26,045 nt of DNA, taken from Muribaculaceae bacterium (GTDB taxonomy: Bacteria; Bacteroidota; Bacteroidia; Bacteroidales; Muribaculaceae). The stretch lies in the NCBI GenBank assembly GCA_017545095.1, contig JAFYCU010000267.1, forward strand, positions 1-26,045. Reading direction: 5' to 3'. The position numbers and the translations under genes are program-made. The stretch's first letter is position 1, and the number at the start of each line of letters is the position of its first letter. The notes under the pieces were generated by a model that worked only from the letters and a program-made list of their open reading frames with translations, was not told where the DNA came from and did not search any database. This document shows, in pieces, positions 24,401-26,045 of this stretch.

Positions 24401-25155
24401 TCCTGGTTGTCGTCGGTGGTGGGCTGCGAGGTGGTGATGGCGTTGCTCGTGCCGTCGCCATATTCATTGGCCGAATGGGAGTAGCCCGACGTAGTCACCA
24501 CATAGGCGCGCTTGATGCGGCTGTTGCCGTTCTTGTCCTTGAAGGCCTTGTGCTGATAGTCGATACCCGAGTCAATCACGCCGAGCAGCACGCCCGTGCC
24601 GTCGTAGGCGTTGGGCAGTCCGGCGGCGCGCGCCGAGGCACTGTAGGTGAGCACATCGTCCACGTTGCTGCCCTGGCGGGCGGCGTTGGTGAGCGGACGG
24701 CACTTCTTGGCCACGTTGATGTGCGTCACGCGGCTCAGCTTGGCCACCGCGCGGATTTTGTCGACGGGAATCAGGGCGGTGTAGAGCGTGCCGTTGGAGA
24801 ACTCACACTCAATCTCCACCCCCAGTGCCTCGAGGTCGCTCACCGCCGAGCGGTCGGTGACGCGCACAAAGGCCGACACGTAGCTCTTGCCTGCCTTCTG
24901 AACCGGCGAAGCAATGAAGCGCTCGTGCTTCCAGTCAATCACAAAGTCGTTTTTCTGACCCACCGAGGGCTGTTTAGCAATTGCCGCTGGCACATCCAGC
25001 GAGATGCGCCCTTCCTGCTCGTCGAGGAACATCTGGGTCGTCACCGACAGTTTGTTCAGCTCCTGCGCCACAACGGGCCACAGCGCCGACGCAGCCAGCA
25101 ACAAGGAGCCAAGCAGCAACCTCTTGCACGGCGCGAAATGGATAGCGATTCTCAT
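21403..25155 (-). CDS. Secreted S8 subtilisin-like protease with ASH, split FN3/jelly-roll and dockerin-like tail
   Basis: The 1250-residue product is an exported serine endopeptidase: signal peptide (about 1-30), propeptide-like region, then an S8 catalytic domain. The triad is Asp195 (GVIDSGIDY), His254 (EDHGTHTSS) and Ser637 (GTSMATPAAAG). A large beta-rich insert sits between the His and Ser motifs (about 380-560). Behind it are two ASH-like domains with LDFGEIAAGS and FDPVTVGGN (about 712-810 and 816-912). An FN3 domain (FRADW at 932, VITGITG at 1140) interrupted by a jelly-roll (about 962-1118) follows. The tail is dockerin-like (GDVNADGSVDINDVN from 1195). Its partner domains match those of the M6 protein, so the three probably work in the same extracellular location. 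It has its own promoter. Confidence 0.9.
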   Translation of the reverse strand: MRIAIHFAPCKRLLLGSLLLAASALWPVVAQELNKLSVTTQMFLDEQEGRISLDVPAAIAKQPSVGQKNDFVIDWKHERFIASPVQKAGKSYVSAFVRVTDRSAVSDLEALGVEIECEFSNGTLYTALIPVDKIRAVAKLSRVTHINVAKKCRPLTNAARQGSNVDDVLTYSASARAAGLPNAYDGTGVLLGVIDSGIDYQHKAFKDKNGNSRIKRAYVVTTSGYSHSANEYGDGTSNAITTSQPTTDDNQEDHGTHTSSTAGGSSVVLNGTSTTVTDDHANATYGGMAPDADLYLAGCDLSETYLANSFQKICNYADSKGMPVVVSNSWGGQYGPHDGTGDIAEVVNQYFGDSHPNHICLFAASNDAGTNGFHVSGTSTKSNPLGTVMNYNTDYGLSYYYGILANAWSRSTGVTLMCKVIVLKSNGTKVTEIEVNPSSQGSQVSGLSSYASGSLVAYRNYVSSSKSQILLYTSGLQLYSGYKLAVQFYPSNGSTLVDIWSGAAYTYFTNTPSTSGYTWTKGSDDMCVSDEATIANAISIGAYSTKTSVTDYQNHTHQLNYTLGDVAYFSSYAVADQSPTGESYPWICAPGATVISAVNHYDTNGDVSFLNGNSEEYGYYRVNSDTSNPYGSLEGTSMATPAAAGVVALWLQAAKSVGKELTVNDVKEIMRATAITDSYTNGTNRTHFGNGKIDALAGIQYILGDVVETPRINAEPASLDFGEIAAGSTVTKTFTVTGANLEGDITLTVSDTEHFTVSSTHVAMATAEAGGSTITVTFKPTARVAATYSGTITLTSSNATNVEVALTGKATYVGPAIVAPTQMAFDPVTVGGNATQTFNLSGTNLEGNVMLTLTDAAGVFQLSNTTVSKADATAGKTVTITFTPKANEAYTATVKLASNNAQTVTMTLTGTGAFEVPVMRPADEEYVKHTSFRADWDDATAAENIASYTLEVSYVEPTPPQPEYVLLDEADLSGLTAVTGSGGGLTNQSSNASNYLPEGWSVNNYLYVNNGSIIIREQNNASSNLRTSVTLPEGFDKISVVVDCEAFQANSTNIETGLTVKTVSAGDTQTQMLTNDMATYTYVLNAQSNEQIQFNPYTTSTRYWAYVSIASIKIYAGDISEPSNARLLAAVETGDSTTRVITGITGKSYVVRDLTAGGTFTYKVKAVYANQSESEWSNVEEVTLSPTPDVVFLPGDVNADGSVDINDVNILINIVLDLDNAANYDGRAYILGNSTVDVADVNALINMVLN

Positions 25156-25186
25156 TTTTCTCTTACAATTAGAAATTAGAAAGTCG

Positions 25187-25219
25187 CAAAATTATACATT
25201 CAAAAGCAAACAAGCCAAA
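25187..25219 (-). promoter_or_regulatory. Promoter for the S8 protease gene
   Basis: On the minus strand, TTTG (25216-25219), a 21-nt spacer and TAATTTTG (25187-25194) fit the Bacteroidetes consensus, 31 nt upstream of the ATG at 25155. Confidence 0.7.
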
Positions 25220-25272
25220 TTCCACCCCTTAAAAAAAATCAAAAAATCATCAACCCCGCAATTCCGTCAGCC

Positions 25273-25320
25273 AACCAAGAACCGAGAACCGAGAACCAAG
25301 AACCGAGAACCGAGAACCGC
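25273..25320 (+). repeat. AACCGAG heptamer array
   Basis: Six full units (AACCAAG, AACCGAG x2, AACCAAG, AACCGAG x2) plus AACCGC. This is the longest array of this heptamer in the window. Confidence 0.92.
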
Positions 25321-25412
25321 ATTGCGCCACTTATCACTTATTAGTTGACACTTATTTACTTGTTCTTGTGGCCTCCCCAAACACATCCTAAGGGGCTTTC
25401 CATTTGAATACA

Positions 25413-25458
25413 GAGTCATGTAGAGCCGCACCCTGGTGCGGCTGATGGCCGAGTCGAA
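25413..25458 (+). repeat. 46-bp block with palindrome family A, copy 4
   Basis: The block is identical to 25597-25642 except for one centre base. It contains AGCCGCACC (25424-25432), CT, GGTGCGGCT (25435-25443), flanked by GAGTCATGTAG and GATGGCCGAGTCGAA. Confidence 0.88.
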
Positions 25459-25503
25459 GCCCAACCCACACTCATGCAAACGGCTGGCGCTAACGAAGTT
25501 ACA

Positions 25504-25523
25504 AGCCGCTGCGTGCAGCGGCT
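25504..25523 (-). repeat. Arm-changed palindrome AGCCGCTGC-GT-GCAGCGGCT
   Basis: It has the same length, outer arms and CTCTACA flank as family A, but the inner arm ACC/GGT is replaced by TGC/GCA, so pairing is preserved. Confidence 0.85.
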
Positions 25524-25543
25524 CTACAGAGCGGCATCCATAG

Positions 25544-25685
25544 GGCCGCGGCCGCACCGCATCGCGAGTAGCCAGCACCGATGATGGACGGTGACCGAGT
25601 CATGTAGAGCCGCACCCCGGTGCGGCTGATGGCCGAGTCGAACGTAGAACCTGCCCCTGGGCCGGCCGCGGCCGCACCTCATCGC
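25544..25685. repeat. Pair of 22-bp GGCCGCGGCCGCACC repeats
   Basis: GGCCGCGGCCGCACCGCATC-type sequence at 25544-25565 recurs at 25664-25685 with one difference. Both contain a NotI site and lie between or after palindrome A copies. Confidence 0.8.
25597..25642 (+). repeat. 46-bp block with palindrome family A, copy 5
   Basis: This copy lies 184 bp after copy 4. Palindrome: 25608-25616, centre CC, 25619-25627. Confidence 0.88.
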
Positions 25686-25783
25686 ACCGCACGTCGGAGA
25701 CATGCGGTGGTGGTGGGGCAAACCCGTCATCATTGTTAAAAAAGAACCATCCCTGTAACGCTCACGGCATCTCGCGGCGATTG

Positions 25784-25952
25784 AACGTCGCAGACGTTGC
25801 CCAACACGTGCGGGCAGGCAACCTCGCCGAGGTTGCATCGCCTTTCGGGATTCCGGCACCCCACATAGCCGCCCGCGCGGCAATGTGGGGCTTTCGGATT
25901 GGGGTTCCTCGCCGAGGAAACGCCACCGCGGCAACGAACGTCGCAGACGTTC
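25784..25952. repeat. Cluster of trinucleotide-loop palindromes with different arms
   Basis: AACGTC-GCA-GACGTT (25784-25798), CAACCTC-GCC-GAGGTTG (25819-25835), TTCCTC-GCC-GAGGAA (25905-25919) and GAACGTC-GCA-GACGTTC (25936-25952). All have perfect arms of 6-7 bp around GCN. A longer inverted repeat, CCCCACAT/ATGTGGGG (25859-25866 with 25883-25890), lies among them. Confidence 0.85.
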
Positions 25953-25965
25953 CCTAATCAGAAAG

Positions 25966-26019
25966 CCCCATATTCGGAGCGCAGCGACGTATATGGGGAA
26001 CAGCGACGTATATGGGGAA
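25966..26019. repeat. 19-bp tandem repeat closing a CCCCATAT hairpin
   Basis: CAGCGACGTATATGGGGAA occurs twice in direct tandem (25982-26000 and 26001-26019). CCCCATAT at 25966-25973 can pair with ATATGGGG in either copy (25991-25998 or 26010-26017), so two alternative hairpins are possible. Confidence 0.9.
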
Positions 26020-26045
26020 AACGAACCACATACATTCCATTCAAC

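Larger units (their letters stand above)
25156..26045. other. Gene-free right end, rich in repeats and palindromes
   Basis: No open frame here has convincing coding character; short frames are built from repeats. Contents in order: S8 promoter (25187-25219), AACCGAG array (25273-25320), GGCCTCCCC module (about 25366-25395), and palindrome A copies (25424, 25608). These sit within a duplicated 46-bp block. An arm-changed palindrome lies at 25504, and a NotI-containing 22-bp repeat at 25544 and 25664. A set of trinucleotide-loop palindromes (25784-25952) follows, then nested CCCCACAT and CCCCATAT hairpins and a 19-bp tandem repeat (25982-26019). Confidence 0.7.

Noticed and set aside
25273..25320. 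CRISPR-like array from the AACCGAG heptamers
   Set aside because: Units are 7 bp with no spacers, and no cas genes are nearby. It is a simple tandem repeat.
25524..25957. Short open frames on both strands at the right end
   Set aside because: They consist almost entirely of palindromes and repeats, lack family motifs and overlap each other.

Overview
The window looks like a GC-rich member of the Bacteroidales (Bacteroidetes). The evidence is Bacteroides-type promoters (TTTG, 18-21 nt spacer, TAnnTTTG) before most transcription units, absence of clear Shine-Dalgarno sites, a DUF4836 lipoprotein, an AAA-ATPase_like/PDDEXK_9 protein, and secreted proteases ending in fibronectin type III plus dockerin-like modules. 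The family could be Muribaculaceae or Prevotellaceae, but the sequence alone does not decide. No rRNA, tRNA, CRISPR array or complete insertion sequence was seen.

Layout. Positions 49-854: promoter and a PHP-type tyrosine phosphatase of the YwqE/CpsB family. Positions 1317-6216: a glycogen/alpha-glucan cluster (debranching enzyme, GT4 glycogen-synthase-like glycosyltransferase, GH57 amylase-like protein). The glycosyltransferase has an in-frame TGA where a Trp codon is expected, and the GH57 protein has Asn at the expected catalytic Asp. Positions 6322-11364: a promoter followed by a tandem-duplicated S41-like lipoprotein, a DPP4-like S9 peptidase and a tRNA dimethylallyltransferase (miaA), all on the plus strand. 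Positions 11372-14697 (minus strand): an AAA-ATPase_like/PDDEXK_9 protein and a DUF4836 lipoprotein. Positions 15202-25155 (minus strand): three large related secreted proteins. These are an M6 metalloprotease, a protease-less paralogue, and an S8 subtilase. All share a fibronectin III domain apparently split by a jelly-roll insert and a C-terminal dockerin-like tail. Positions 25156-26045 hold no convincing gene and are dense in palindromes and repeats.

How it fits together. The glycogen genes probably form one unit for storage-polysaccharide synthesis and turnover, possibly decaying or recoded. The S41-S9 pair and the three secreted dockerin-bearing proteins suggest extracytoplasmic protein degradation: large secreted endopeptidases make peptides and the DPP4-like enzyme trims them as dipeptides. 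This functional link is inference.

The most unusual content is intergenic. Heptanucleotide tandem arrays (AACCGAG and variants) start at stop codons, and one has become the N-terminus of miaA. A palindrome family (AGCCGCACC-NN-GGTGCGGCT) recurs five times with one arm-changed variant. Trinucleotide-loop palindromes with covarying arms recur at 4725 and at the right end. A 200-bp MITE-like element at 14776-14975 has 25-bp imperfect terminal inverted repeats and a perfect 8-bp target duplication.
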